From positions 1 to 44,048 of the forward strand of contig CAZTXD010000011.1 of NCBI GenBank assembly GCA_964617995.1: DNA of 44,048 bases, given 5' to 3'. Below, piece after piece: positions 30,581-38,622 of this stretch (the stretch's first letter is position 1; every line of letters begins with the position of its first letter). Origin of the DNA: CAZTXD01 sp964617995 (GTDB lineage: Bacteria > Actinomycetota > Acidimicrobiia > Spongiisociales > ZC4RG35). The notes below the pieces were generated by a model. That model did not search any database. It saw only the letters and a list, made by a program, of their open reading frames with translations, and was not told the DNA's origin. Position numbers and translations under genes: made by a program.

Positions 30581-31980
30581 CGCCCCAGCCTCCGATCGAG
30601 TTCGCTCAAGGCCAGGTTCAGCTCCGTCGCCGCCGCCGTGACCCCGGACCGAGCTCTCAGGACGGCTCTCAGCTCGCGACCGAGCTGCCCGTCGATCTGC
30701 CGGGCCATGGGATCGACGAGAGACTCGCGGTGATCGGCGATCATCGACCGATGGCGACGGCTCCTGGCCCTGGAGGACCAGGCGCCCACAGCCGTCCACA
30801 CCAGCCCTGCTGCCACGACGACCGCCGCGGGCAAGACCAGGGCCCCGCCCGCCCGGATGCGGTCGACACCCCAGATCAGCGCCAGCACGAGCACAGCCGT
30901 CGCCCCCCAACGCCCCCATTTCACCCACCGGGAAGGCGGAGGGGGTGAGGGAGTCCGCAACGCACCTGACGCTTCCCGGGCGACCTCGAGGGCAGCTACC
31001 ACCTCGGTGGGTGTGATGTCGCGACGGATCGTCTCGGATGCCCCGCCACCCACCTCGTCGGCGATCAACTCCACGAAGCCGTTGAGGACGCGCTCGGCGC
31101 CACGATCGTCGCCGGAGGCGAGCTTTTCGGCGGCCTCCCGGCACGCCTCGTCCCAGCGCGGGGCGAACCCGACCCCACCCGCTACATCCGGTGACGTTGC
31201 CAGGAGCTGGGCCGCTTCACTCAGATCGGTAGCCAGCTTGTCGTAGACGACCTGCTTGACGTCGACTGTCTCTTCCAGCAGCGAGAGCAGCTCATCCATG
31301 CCCACGGGCGGGCCGACGTCCGGATCGGCCGCCACCGCCACGATTCGAGGGTCGGGGATTCCGTCGGCCGTCAGGGTGGACGTGAGGTCCTCGATGAGCT
31401 GTTCCTTCACGGCGGAGGTCAGACGGTCGGTCTGATTGAGGACGAACAGGAACTGCCGGTGATACGGCGCCAGTGGCTTGATGTACTGCTCGTGGAGAAG
31501 CCGATCCTGATACTTCTCCGGGTCGATCACCCACAGGACCATGTCCACCCGCGGCAACAGTGCTTCGACCGTGTGGCGGTGATCGACGACCACCGAGTCC
31601 GTGTCGGGCAGGTCGAGGAGCGCCAGCCAGTGATAGAGGTCCTGACCCACCCGCTCATCCACTCCCAGGTCGTCGAGTAGCCGCATCAGTCCCGGTTCGG
31701 GATTGGAGGGGATCCAGGCGAGAGGCATGCCGGTGGTCGGGCGCATCCCTCCCGACTCGGTGACGGTCTCACCGGCAACTGCGTTGATGAGACTGGACTT
31801 GCCGGAGCCGGTTCCGCCGGCCACCGCCGCGACGAGGGTGTCTCCCAGATAACCGGCGCGATCGCGGACCGAGCGGACCGTGCGTGCCACTGGATCGAGC
31901 ACCTTCGGCTCCACCAGACCGTCGGCGGCGGCGATGACCCGGTCGAACGCATCGACCGCCCCCATCAGGTCAGCGTGCAT
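30538..31980 (-). CDS. Dynamin-like GTPase, membrane-spanning (second of tandem pair)
   Basis: The 480-residue product has G1 GGTGSGKSSLINAVAG near residue 50, G2 RPTTG, G3 ALLDLPDTDS and G4 FVLNQTDRL. A helical region follows with two adjacent membrane helices (ATAVLVLALIWGV and ALVLPAAVVVAAGLVWTAV, about 370-420) and a basic tail. Bacterial dynamin-like proteins remodel membranes on GTP binding, and they often occur as adjacent pairs. Its start is within the end of the upstream gene (11-base overlap), so both are made together. Such pairs are known in Streptomyces (DynA/DynB, sporulation septa) and mycobacteria (IniA/IniC). Which role applies here is unknown. The 3' end overlaps the lipid-kinase gene. 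Confidence 0.85.
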   Translation of the reverse strand: MHADLMGAVDAFDRVIAAADGLVEPKVLDPVARTVRSVRDRAGYLGDTLVAAVAGGTGSGKSSLINAVAGETVTESGGMRPTTGMPLAWIPSNPEPGLMRLLDDLGVDERVGQDLYHWLALLDLPDTDSVVVDHRHTVEALLPRVDMVLWVIDPEKYQDRLLHEQYIKPLAPYHRQFLFVLNQTDRLTSAVKEQLIEDLTSTLTADGIPDPRIVAVAADPDVGPPVGMDELLSLLEETVDVKQVVYDKLATDLSEAAQLLATSPDVAGGVGFAPRWDEACREAAEKLASGDDRGAERVLNGFVELIADEVGGGASETIRRDITPTEVVAALEVAREASGALRTPSPPPPSRWVKWGRWGATAVLVLALIWGVDRIRAGGALVLPAAVVVAAGLVWTAVGAWSSRARSRRHRSMIADHRESLVDPMARQIDGQLGRELRAVLRARSGVTAAATELNLALSELDRRLGRQVGLPATHSDSGR

Positions 31981-33658
31981 GGAAGGTCTCCGACTCCTTC
32001 TCGACGGATGCGGCCCAGGCCCGGAGGCGTGCGGCCTGCCCAGGGTCGTCCGTGGCCGCATCCAGTACCCGCCTGAACCGGGACGCCTCGGCCTCGAAGA
32101 TGTCGCCGACCGACCTGATCAGGCTCTCCCGAGCCGACCCCGACAGCGAGCTGGCTGCCGCCCTGCCGAGGACGTGCTCGAGGATTCCCTGCTGGGCAGC
32201 CGCCGCCCCCGCCGCCACGCCCAGCTCGGAGCCGGTGAGGCCGCCGGTGGCAGCGAACAATGCGACGATCGTCGCCACCGCCGCCGCGTTGACGCCGGTG
32301 GACGCCACCCGTGCCGCCCGGAATCTGCCCGGAGCCTCCTGTTCGACCAGGCGGGTGAGATCTGCGAGCCACCCGTCGATACGGGCGGCCGTCTCCGCCT
32401 GACTCTCCTCGGCGGCGACTCTCAGGTCGTCGGTGACGAGCAGGCGACCGGCCGGGTCGATCTCCCAGGCGATGGCTACGGCTCGCGCCGCCCTGTCCAG
32501 ACGGGTGGTGATGGCGAATGTCAGCTCCCGACGCGCCTCTCGTTCGATGCGATCGACGATCGACGCCGGCTGGCCGGTGACCTTGTCGGCGATTCCGCGC
32601 AGCCACGAGGCCGACCCGCGGACCCACCGGGCCACCTCCCCGGTCCCCACCCTCTCCTGCCAACGCTCCACCACCTCGGAACGAACCAAGGCTCCCCGAT
32701 CCAACTCTTCGGTGAACTCAGACAGGGCAGACGCGTACGCCTCCTCGACCACCTTCTCCAGTCGCTGCCTCTCCTCCTCCTGGGTGTCGATGTCGGCGGC
32801 CACCATCCGTGCGGAGTCGACCGAATAGGCGGTGGCACGCGCCGTGACAGCCGTCACCGTTGCTGTTCGCTCCGCCGCCAGCTCCCGAAGGCTCCTCCCC
32901 AGCCGCGACATCGCTCTGGCCGGCAGCAGCCCCGCTTCGCCCCGGACACGTTGTTCCTGTATCCCGTGAACCGTCTCGACGGCGAGCCCGTGCCGTCGGA
33001 GCATCGCCGTGTAGTCCGGCTCAGCTCCCGCCGCTCGCCGGCTCAGCCGGTTGAGGACATGCACCATGATGCTTCCTCGCCGGTCGGCGGCGGCCAGCAC
33101 ATCCCACGGCACCGCATCGGCGTATCGCTGAGCAGACGTTACGAAGACCACCACGTCGGCATGCTGGAGAATCTCTATGGTGATCCGCCGATGATCGGCG
33201 ACGTAGGAGTCGATGTCGGGTGTATCGACGATCGCCACATCCTCGAGGAGAGGGTGCACATCCGCTATGACATCACAGGTGATCGAACCTATGGTTGCGA
33301 ACCTGGCGGCGTGTCGCTCGTGACACCAGACCACGGGTTGACGGGTGGTGGGTCTCAAAGGACCGGGTCGGCCGACCTGTCGCTCGGCCAGGGAGTTGAC
33401 GATCGTCGACTTTCCCGAACCGGTGGGCCCGGCTACCACCACCGTCAAAGGTCCCTCGGGATCACCCAGCCGGGGAATCAGATAGGACCGCAGCACAGCC
33501 ACGAGCTCGTCGCGACGACGCCACCGCTCCTCCTGGTGCTCCGAGGCGAGACTGAACGTCGCCCCGGCCACCTCGTCTGCGAGACGGTCGAGGTCGGCTC
33601 GCAGACGCGCCGCTCGTGCGATCGGTGGTGGCATGGACCCAATTGTGGCAGCGGACAT
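31970..33658 (-). CDS. Dynamin-like GTPase (first of tandem pair)
   Basis: The product (562 residues, or 554 if it starts at the ATG at 33634) has G1 GPTGSGKSTIVNSLAE near residue 77, G2 RPTTRQP, G3 IVDTPDIDS and a divergent G4 (HVLNRLSRR in place of N/T-K-x-D). Long helices follow, consistent with the stalk of a dynamin-like protein (RLEKVVEEAYASALSEFTEEL and others). A hydrophobic segment near residue 450 (AAAVATIVALFAATGGLTGS) may be a paddle or membrane-contact region. The start is uncertain: CACAAT lies seven bases before 33634, resembling the leaderless spacing seen elsewhere. The loss of the G4 lysine/aspartate suggests altered nucleotide recognition. It is coupled to the next GTPase gene. 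Confidence 0.85.
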   Translation of the reverse strand: MSAATIGSMPPPIARAARLRADLDRLADEVAGATFSLASEHQEERWRRRDELVAVLRSYLIPRLGDPEGPLTVVVAGPTGSGKSTIVNSLAERQVGRPGPLRPTTRQPVVWCHERHAARFATIGSITCDVIADVHPLLEDVAIVDTPDIDSYVADHRRITIEILQHADVVVFVTSAQRYADAVPWDVLAAADRRGSIMVHVLNRLSRRAAGAEPDYTAMLRRHGLAVETVHGIQEQRVRGEAGLLPARAMSRLGRSLRELAAERTATVTAVTARATAYSVDSARMVAADIDTQEEERQRLEKVVEEAYASALSEFTEELDRGALVRSEVVERWQERVGTGEVARWVRGSASWLRGIADKVTGQPASIVDRIEREARRELTFAITTRLDRAARAVAIAWEIDPAGRLLVTDDLRVAAEESQAETAARIDGWLADLTRLVEQEAPGRFRAARVASTGVNAAAVATIVALFAATGGLTGSELGVAAGAAAAQQGILEHVLGRAAASSLSGSARESLIRSVGDIFEAEASRFRRVLDAATDDPGQAARLRAWAASVEKESETFHAR

Positions 33659-33693
33659 CGGTGAGTCCGCCCGGAGTTTGGACCCCTCGGTGG

Positions 33694-34569
33694 TCAGCCG
33701 AGCCAGCCTCCGGCGGGGCGTTCGAACCAGACATGGACCTGGCCGGTGCCGGTGGCGTTCTCGTAGTCGGAGAACATCTCTCCTCGTGCCGCGCAGTCGC
33801 GGCCTCCCACCGAGCCGAGCATCATGAGAAAGTGGCCGAAACCCGCTTCCGGCGCATGGGGGTAGTACTCGTCCATCGTGTCTACGATCCGGGCCATGTC
33901 ACCCGCCTTCATCCATTCCAGGCGTTCCTCGTCGGCGGCTCTCGCCTCCGGGGTGATGATGTGGATCGGGTCGGAGGCCTCGTGCTGGTCGAGCTCACCG
34001 AGCGGCCAGAAGCGGTGGGTCATGCCCCCGCTCGCCAGGACCACGACCTTCCGCTCCGACTCGGAAACGGCTTTCCCTATCGCCTCGCCCATCGTCAGGA
34101 AGTCCTTGGCTTCGCCGGTTTGAACGACCGAGATCGACACCACCTTCTCCGAGGTGCGGAGGTAGTGAACGATGTTGGTGGTGGCGTAATGGACGGGCAG
34201 GTAGGGGTCATGAGAGGCGTGGGTGGGCTGGCCTATCTCGTTCCCGATCCGGGCGATCGCCTCCGCCAGGGCCGGATCGCCGGCATAGTCGTAGGGGAGC
34301 TGTGCCATGCCCCGGGGCAGCTCCGAGGAGGTGAATATCCCCTGCCGCCGCTCGTGAGCCGACACGATGTGCTCGACGGTCGACTCCCAGTGGGAATCGA
34401 CGATGACCAGCGTGTCGGTCTTCAAACGTGACAACACCTCGTCCCGGATCCTGTTGAGGCCGGGTACGAGGCTGATCTCCTCGCCGTCGTTGAGCCGACG
34501 CCGCGTCTCCTCGTCGAACATGATGGTGGGAGCATGGGAGACGAGACCCGCTCCGACTATCTCACCCAT
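33694..34569 (-). CDS. hpaD: 3,4-Dihydroxyphenylacetate (homoprotocatechuate) 2,3-dioxygenase, extradiol class III
   Basis: The 291-residue product matches HpaD along its length: LVSHAPT and DTLVIVDSHWEST carry two iron ligands, and GIFTSSELPRGM, LPYDYAGDPALAEAIA and KVVVLASGGMTHRF are close to the E. coli enzyme as I remember it. The reaction is iron(II)-dependent meta-cleavage of homoprotocatechuate to 5-carboxymethyl-2-hydroxymuconate semialdehyde. The ATG at 34569 follows GGAGGA at the right distance; the longer frame with TTG is rejected. It lies 47 bases after the MarR gene and its operator, so regulator and dioxygenase are probably one transcript, with hpaE divergent. Confidence 0.93.
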   Translation of the reverse strand: MGEIVGAGLVSHAPTIMFDEETRRRLNDGEEISLVPGLNRIRDEVLSRLKTDTLVIVDSHWESTVEHIVSAHERRQGIFTSSELPRGMAQLPYDYAGDPALAEAIARIGNEIGQPTHASHDPYLPVHYATTNIVHYLRTSEKVVSISVVQTGEAKDFLTMGEAIGKAVSESERKVVVLASGGMTHRFWPLGELDQHEASDPIHIITPEARAADEERLEWMKAGDMARIVDTMDEYYPHAPEAGFGHFLMMLGSVGGRDCAARGEMFSDYENATGTGQVHVWFERPAGGWLG

Positions 34570-34584
34570 GACATCCTCCAACAG

Positions 34585-34606
34585 TTAGTTCGGTACCGAA
34601 CGATAA
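34585..34606. promoter_or_regulatory. Perfect palindromic operator upstream of hpaD
   Basis: GTTCGGTACCGAAC (34588-34601) is a perfect 14-bp palindrome in the 47-base gap between the MarR gene and hpaD, extended to TTA(N14)GATAA. A related imperfect palindrome sits at 35171 before hpaE and the MarR gene. This fits an autoregulated MarR/HpaR repressor. Confidence 0.75.
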
Positions 34607-34616
34607 TCCGCTCCGA

Positions 34617-35159
34617 TCATGGCGGCAACGGTCGGTCGGCCCCCCGGGTCACCGTACGCAGCAGCCGCGACAGCTCGTCGACCTCAGAGGGGTGCAGCCC
34701 GTTCACCACCGACGTCTCGACGGCGTTGAAGCGGGGAAACAGGTCACCGATCATCGTCTCGCCCGACACCGTCAGGGACAGCATCACCCGGCGCTTGTCC
34801 CTCTCCACCCGTAGCCGGGAGACGAGCCCGCGCCTCTCCAGAGTCCCCACCATTCCCGTCAGGGTGCCCTTCGCCAGCCCGCACTCATCCGCCAGTCGGG
34901 CCGCCTGCATCGGCCCCCACACCCACAGCACGAACATGATGGTGAACCCTCCCCATGACAGCCCGGCATCCGCCAGGACATCGCGCTCGATGCGGCGACG
35001 GACGGCGGTGGCGGCCCGATATATGTTCGAGACGGCCATCAGCGCGGCGAAGTCGAGACCGAGGTGGCCGAGACGGGCGCGGATGTCGCTTTCGGCCTGG
35101 AGGACGATGTCTTCGTCTGCGTCGCTGAGCTGGTGGGGCATGGGAGAGATGGCGAGCAT
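34617..35159 (-). CDS. hpaR: MarR-family transcriptional regulator of homoprotocatechuate catabolism
   Basis: The 180-residue product is a MarR dimer protein with the winged helix at residues 65-140: LADECGLAKGTLTGMVGTLERRGLV is the DNA-reading helix and VERDKRRVMLSLT the wing. In E. coli the hpa regulator HpaR is of this family and is released by aromatic ligands. The start at 35159 is the ATG nearest the expected N-terminus; the longer frame crosses the hpaE promoter. It is divergent from hpaE by 42 bases with an operator in between. Symbol by context and family; the ligand is inferred. Confidence 0.85.
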   Translation of the reverse strand: MLAISPMPHQLSDADEDIVLQAESDIRARLGHLGLDFAALMAVSNIYRAATAVRRRIERDVLADAGLSWGGFTIMFVLWVWGPMQAARLADECGLAKGTLTGMVGTLERRGLVSRLRVERDKRRVMLSLTVSGETMIGDLFPRFNAVETSVVNGLHPSEVDELSRLLRTVTRGADRPLPP

Positions 35160-35170
35160 CACCCTATCAT

Positions 35171-35186
35171 TTCGGTGCCTAACGAA
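35171..35186. promoter_or_regulatory. Operator-like site between hpaR and hpaE
   Basis: TTCGGTGCCTAACGAA shares TTCGGT and CGAA arms with the perfect palindrome upstream of hpaD. It lies between the divergent regulator and hpaE genes, so the regulator probably controls its own gene and hpaE from here. Confidence 0.6.
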
Positions 35187-35201
35187 CTCCGAGGAGGAGG
35201 T

Positions 35202-36653
35202 ATGACGGGCGACGTCGCCGGCTTCGATGTTTCCCCTGACCACTGGATCGGCGGAGAGAGGGTCGGCTCGGGGGAACGATTCGAGACCCGCTCCCCCAAC
35301 GAGTGGGAGACGGTGCTGGCCGAGGTCGCCCGGGGCGACGCCGGCACCGCCGAAGAGGCGGTGGCGGCCGCCGAGAGGGCCGCGGCCGGCTGGGCCACCC
35401 TCTCGGCCGAGGACCGCGCTTCTCATCTCCATCTCCTCGCCGACCTGATCGAGACAAACACCGAGCGCATTGCCCAGGTCGAGACGATGGACATGGCACT
35501 CCTCCTCGAGTCGCTCCGCCAGCGGCTCGTGGCGCGTGGGGCTGCCAACTTCCGGGCCTACGCCGACCTGGCGGTGGCCCACGAGGAGCGACGCTGGAAC
35601 TCGAAGGGCACGGTCAACACGGTGCAGCGGATGCCGGCCGGCCCGGCGGTGGTGATCACACCCTGGAACGCTCCCTGGATGCTGGCCACCTGGAAGGTGG
35701 CCCCGGCGCTGGCCGCCGGGAACCCGGTGGTGCTGAAACCGGCCGAGTGGGCCCCCCTATCGGCGTCGATCCTGGCCCAGCTCACCGAGGAGGCGGGCTT
35801 CCCGCCGGGAGTCTTCAACCTCGTGCAGGGCATCGGCGAGGAGGTGGGGGCGGCGCTGGTCTCCGACCCCCGGGTGCGACGCATCTCGTTCACCGGGTCG
35901 CCGGAGACCGGGCGTCTCATCGGCCGGGCGGCGGCGGAGAACATCGTTCCCTTCACCGCCGAGCTGGGAGGGAAAGGGCCGCTGGTCGTGTTCGCCGACG
36001 CCGACATCGATGCCGCCGCCCATCGGGCGGCGTGGCAGTACGACGACTCCGGTCAGGTATGCCTGGCGGGAACGAGGCTGCTGGTGGAGGAAGCGATTCG
36101 CGACGAGTTCCTGGATCGCTTCCACCATCACGTCGGCCGCCACGTCCTCGGCGACAGCCGCCACCCCGCCACCACCATCGCTCCCATGATCCATCCCGAT
36201 CACCGTGACCGGGTCCACGGCTTCGTCGAGCGGGCACGGGCGGGCGGCGACGAGGTGGTGATGGGTGGCAAGCCCGTCGAGGGAGGGCTGTGGTACGAAC
36301 CGACGCTGGTCGTGCCCGCATCGAACGACTCCGAGATCGTGCAGCGGGAAGTCTTCGGACCAGTTCTCACCTTCCAGACCTTCAGCTCCGAGGAGGAAGC
36401 CCTCGAGCTGGCCAACTCCACCCGCTACGGCCTGTCGGCCATCGTATTCACCGGCTCCTCGGAGCGAGCCCGACGGGTGGGTAGATCGATTCGGGCGGGA
36501 ACGGTGTGGGTCAACACGTTCCTCGTCCGGGACCTGACCGCTCCTTTCGGAGGCTGCGGCATCTCGGGGATAGGTCGCGAGGGAGGCGACTACGCCCTCG
36601 ACTTCCACTACGACCTCAAGACCCTCCAGATCCTCGACGGCTCGGTGGGGTGA
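35202..36653 (+). CDS. hpaE: 5-Carboxymethyl-2-hydroxymuconate semialdehyde dehydrogenase (ALDH)
   Basis: The 483-residue aldehyde dehydrogenase has PWNAPWMLATWKVAPALAAG (catalytic asparagine), ELGGKGP (base glutamate) near residue 264, SGQVCLAGTRLLV with the nucleophile near residue 287 and a C-terminal VNTFLVRDLTAPFGGCG-type region also seen in HpaE. The reaction oxidises the ring-cleavage semialdehyde to 5-carboxymethyl-2-hydroxymuconate with NAD. The start at 35202 follows GGAGGAGG at optimal distance; the earlier in-frame region crosses the operator. Assignment to hpaE over other ALDHs is by similarity and adjacency to hpaD/hpaR. The isomerase, decarboxylase, hydratase and aldolase of the lower pathway are not in this window. 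Confidence 0.88.
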   Translation: MTGDVAGFDVSPDHWIGGERVGSGERFETRSPNEWETVLAEVARGDAGTAEEAVAAAERAAAGWATLSAEDRASHLHLLADLIETNTERIAQVETMDMALLLESLRQRLVARGAANFRAYADLAVAHEERRWNSKGTVNTVQRMPAGPAVVITPWNAPWMLATWKVAPALAAGNPVVLKPAEWAPLSASILAQLTEEAGFPPGVFNLVQGIGEEVGAALVSDPRVRRISFTGSPETGRLIGRAAAENIVPFTAELGGKGPLVVFADADIDAAAHRAAWQYDDSGQVCLAGTRLLVEEAIRDEFLDRFHHHVGRHVLGDSRHPATTIAPMIHPDHRDRVHGFVERARAGGDEVVMGGKPVEGGLWYEPTLVVPASNDSEIVQREVFGPVLTFQTFSSEEEALELANSTRYGLSAIVFTGSSERARRVGRSIRAGTVWVNTFLVRDLTAPFGGCGISGIGREGGDYALDFHYDLKTLQILDGSVG

Positions 36654-37006
36654 CGGGGCTGGGAAAGAGGGCCCTCCAGGCACATCCATGGGTCGAGGCC
36701 TCGACTGGGGAACCGGACGACCGGGTTGCGGCTCTCCCCGGTCGGCGAAGCCGCTCCCGCCCCTGGGGCGCCGAACCCTGGGCTGTAGACCCCGCTCTGC
36801 GGGGCTGACGACCCGAGGGTCAGGTCGGGCTGGAGAACCGGACCAACTGAGGGCCACCAACCACCGATAGCGGGGTCTAGAACCCTGGGTACGGGACCGG
36901 GCGTCGGTGGTCGGGCTCCTGGCTGACCAGCCCACGGATCGGGCAGGGGCTCCGAAACGTTCATCTCCTCGCCGCCAACGAACGCCAACACCGCAGCCAT
37001 CGCTCT
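36654..37006. other. Gene-poor stretch with nested palindromes
   Basis: There is no convincing gene in this 353-base gap. It holds a perfect 14-bp palindrome GTCGAGGCCTCGAC (36692-36705) and a 6-bp stem CCCCGC-TCT-GCGGGG (36790-36804). TAGACCCCGC (36786-36795) is the inverse of GCGGGGTCTA (36870-36879), and GAACCCTGGG is repeated at 36773 and 36880. A minus-strand reading frame (36608-37048, 146 residues) is possible but looks like a by-product of this composition. The structures could end the hpaE transcript. Confidence 0.5.
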
Positions 37007-37105
37007 CATCGGTAACACCTTTCTGGCCATGACCGAGCATGACCCCAACCACCCACCTGTTACCGATGTTGCGCGACATCAACTGTCGCCGATGTCCCGA
37101 GAACT
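37007..37105. mobile_element. Possible relic of insertion-sequence ends (IS481-like), non-coding
   Basis: CATCGGTAACA (37007-37017) and TGTTACCGATG (37058-37068) are a perfect 11-bp inverted repeat with a 40-base spacer. The sequence continues TTGCGCGACATC, then GATGTCCCGAG. The pattern of repeated GATGT/ACATC blocks resembles, from memory, the terminal regions of actinobacterial IS481-type elements. No transposase frame is present. The two arms point outward like abutting ends of an element rather than like an intact one. Confidence 0.35.
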
Positions 37106-37110
37106 GACAG

Positions 37111-37173
37111 AACGGTATCCGTTCGCCAGCGTCCAAAGAAGCAACGGGGCGTTCGCCAGAGTCCAGAGAAAGG
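37111..37173 (+). repeat. Dispersed palindromic element, copy C, with a diverged tandem duplicate
   Basis: AACGGTATCCGTTCGCCA and GTCCAAAGAAGC (37111-37142) match the left part of the element. A degenerate second unit (AACGGGGCGTTCGCCAGA...) follows directly at 37143-37173 in the same order. It ends one base before the stop codon of the minus-strand ALDH gene. Confidence 0.75.
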
Positions 37174-37174
37174 A

Positions 37175-38620
37175 TCAGAACTGGGTGGCGACGTACTTGG
37201 TCTCGAGGAACTCCCAGATGCCCTCGCGGCCTCCTTCCCGGCCCACGCCGGATTGCTTGACGCCGCCGAAGGGAGCGGCAGGATCGGAGACGAGCCCACG
37301 GTTGAGACCGATCATGCCCGCCTCCACCCGTTCGCTGATCCGCATGCCCCGGCTGAGGTCGGTCGTGTAGACGTAGGCGATCAACCCGAACGGAGTGTCG
37401 TTGGCCAGCGACACCGCTTCGTCCTCGGACGAGAACGTGACGATGGGCGCGACCGGGCCGAAGATCTCATGGTCGAGGATGTTCGCGCTCGGGTCCACCC
37501 CCGTCAGCACCGTCGGGGAATAGAAGTAGCCGAGACGAGTCGGCGCCGAGGCACCCGTCACCACCCGGGCACCGCCGTCCACGGCACCCTCCACCAGCGC
37601 CGAGATCTCATCGCGGGCACGGGCCGTGATCATGGGCCCCACTTCGGTGGCGCGGTCGACCCCCGGCCCCAAGCGCAGGGCGGCCATCCGCTCGCCCAGG
37701 CGGGCGGAGAACACGTCGGAGACCGACTCGTGGACGAGGAATCGATTGGCGGCCGTGCATGCCTCACCGGCGTTGCGCATCTTGGCCACCATCGCCCCGG
37801 CTATCGCTTCGTCGATGTCGGCGTCGTCCATCACCACGAACGGGGCGTTGCCCCCCAGCTCCATGGACGTGCGGAGGACGTTACCGGCGGCCTGCTTCAG
37901 CAAGGTCCGCCCCACCTCGGTCGAGCCCGTGAAGGACAGCTTCCGGACCCGCGGGTCGGCCAGGACCTTCTCGATCACTCCCGACGACCCCCGGGCGGAG
38001 ATGACGTTGACCACCCCGGCGGGCAAGCCCGATTCCTCGAGGATGCTCGCCACAGCCAGCGCCGTGAGCGGCGTGTCGGACGCCGGCTTGAGCACGGTGG
38101 TGCAGCCCGCCGCCAGGGCCGGGCCCAGCTTGCGGGTGGCCATGGCGGCCGGGAAGTTCCACGGGGTGATAAGGACCGAGATCCCCACCGGCTGGGGAAG
38201 TGTGATGATCCGCTTGTCCCCTCCCGGAGCCGTCCGGATCTCTCCGCCTATACGCGCCGCCTCCTCTGAGAACCACCGGAAGAATTCGGCTGCGTAGCGG
38301 ACCTCACCCAGCGCATCGGAGAACGCCTTTCCGTTCTCCCGCGAGATGAGCTCCGCCAGGGACTCCTCCCGGCTCCGCATCCGCTCGAACGCGCGGCGCA
38401 GTATCTCACCCCTCTCCCTCGGGGGGGTCAACGCCCACCCAGTGGCGGCCCCGTCGGCGGCGTCGATGGCGGCCACGGCCTCAGCTTCGCCGGCGGACGC
38501 CACCTCGGCGATCACCTCTTCCGTCGCCGGGTCTATGACGTCGATGGTCCCGTGTCCCGACAGCCACTGCCCTCCGATCAGCAGCCCGGTCCGGCCCCCC
38601 TCCAGCAACATGTCGAGCAT
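37175..38620 (-). CDS. NAD(P)-dependent aldehyde dehydrogenase, succinate-semialdehyde (GabD) type
   Basis: The 481-residue ALDH has TPWNFPAAMATRKLGPALAAG (asparagine near residue 150), ELGGNAPFVV with the glutamate near 248, and GEACTAANRFLVH with the catalytic cysteine near 282. The C-terminus GVKQSGVGREGGREGIWEF is the SSADH-branch signature. The start at 38620 is two bases past the stop of the previous gene and follows GGAGGA. It is the last gene of a four-gene operon with GS-like, FAD-oxidase and ADC-fold genes. It may oxidise the aldehyde made by the amine oxidase (PuuC-like role) or a semialdehyde. Specificity uncertain. Confidence 0.9.
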   Translation of the reverse strand: MLDMLLEGGRTGLLIGGQWLSGHGTIDVIDPATEEVIAEVASAGEAEAVAAIDAADGAATGWALTPPRERGEILRRAFERMRSREESLAELISRENGKAFSDALGEVRYAAEFFRWFSEEAARIGGEIRTAPGGDKRIITLPQPVGISVLITPWNFPAAMATRKLGPALAAGCTTVLKPASDTPLTALAVASILEESGLPAGVVNVISARGSSGVIEKVLADPRVRKLSFTGSTEVGRTLLKQAAGNVLRTSMELGGNAPFVVMDDADIDEAIAGAMVAKMRNAGEACTAANRFLVHESVSDVFSARLGERMAALRLGPGVDRATEVGPMITARARDEISALVEGAVDGGARVVTGASAPTRLGYFYSPTVLTGVDPSANILDHEIFGPVAPIVTFSSEDEAVSLANDTPFGLIAYVYTTDLSRGMRISERVEAGMIGLNRGLVSDPAAPFGGVKQSGVGREGGREGIWEFLETKYVATQF

Positions 38621-38622
38621 CG

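Noticed and set aside
36608..37048. A 146-residue minus-strand frame in the gap after hpaE.
   Set aside because: It overlaps the hpaE C-terminus and its composition is explained by palindromes and repeats; only a weak ribosome site precedes it.
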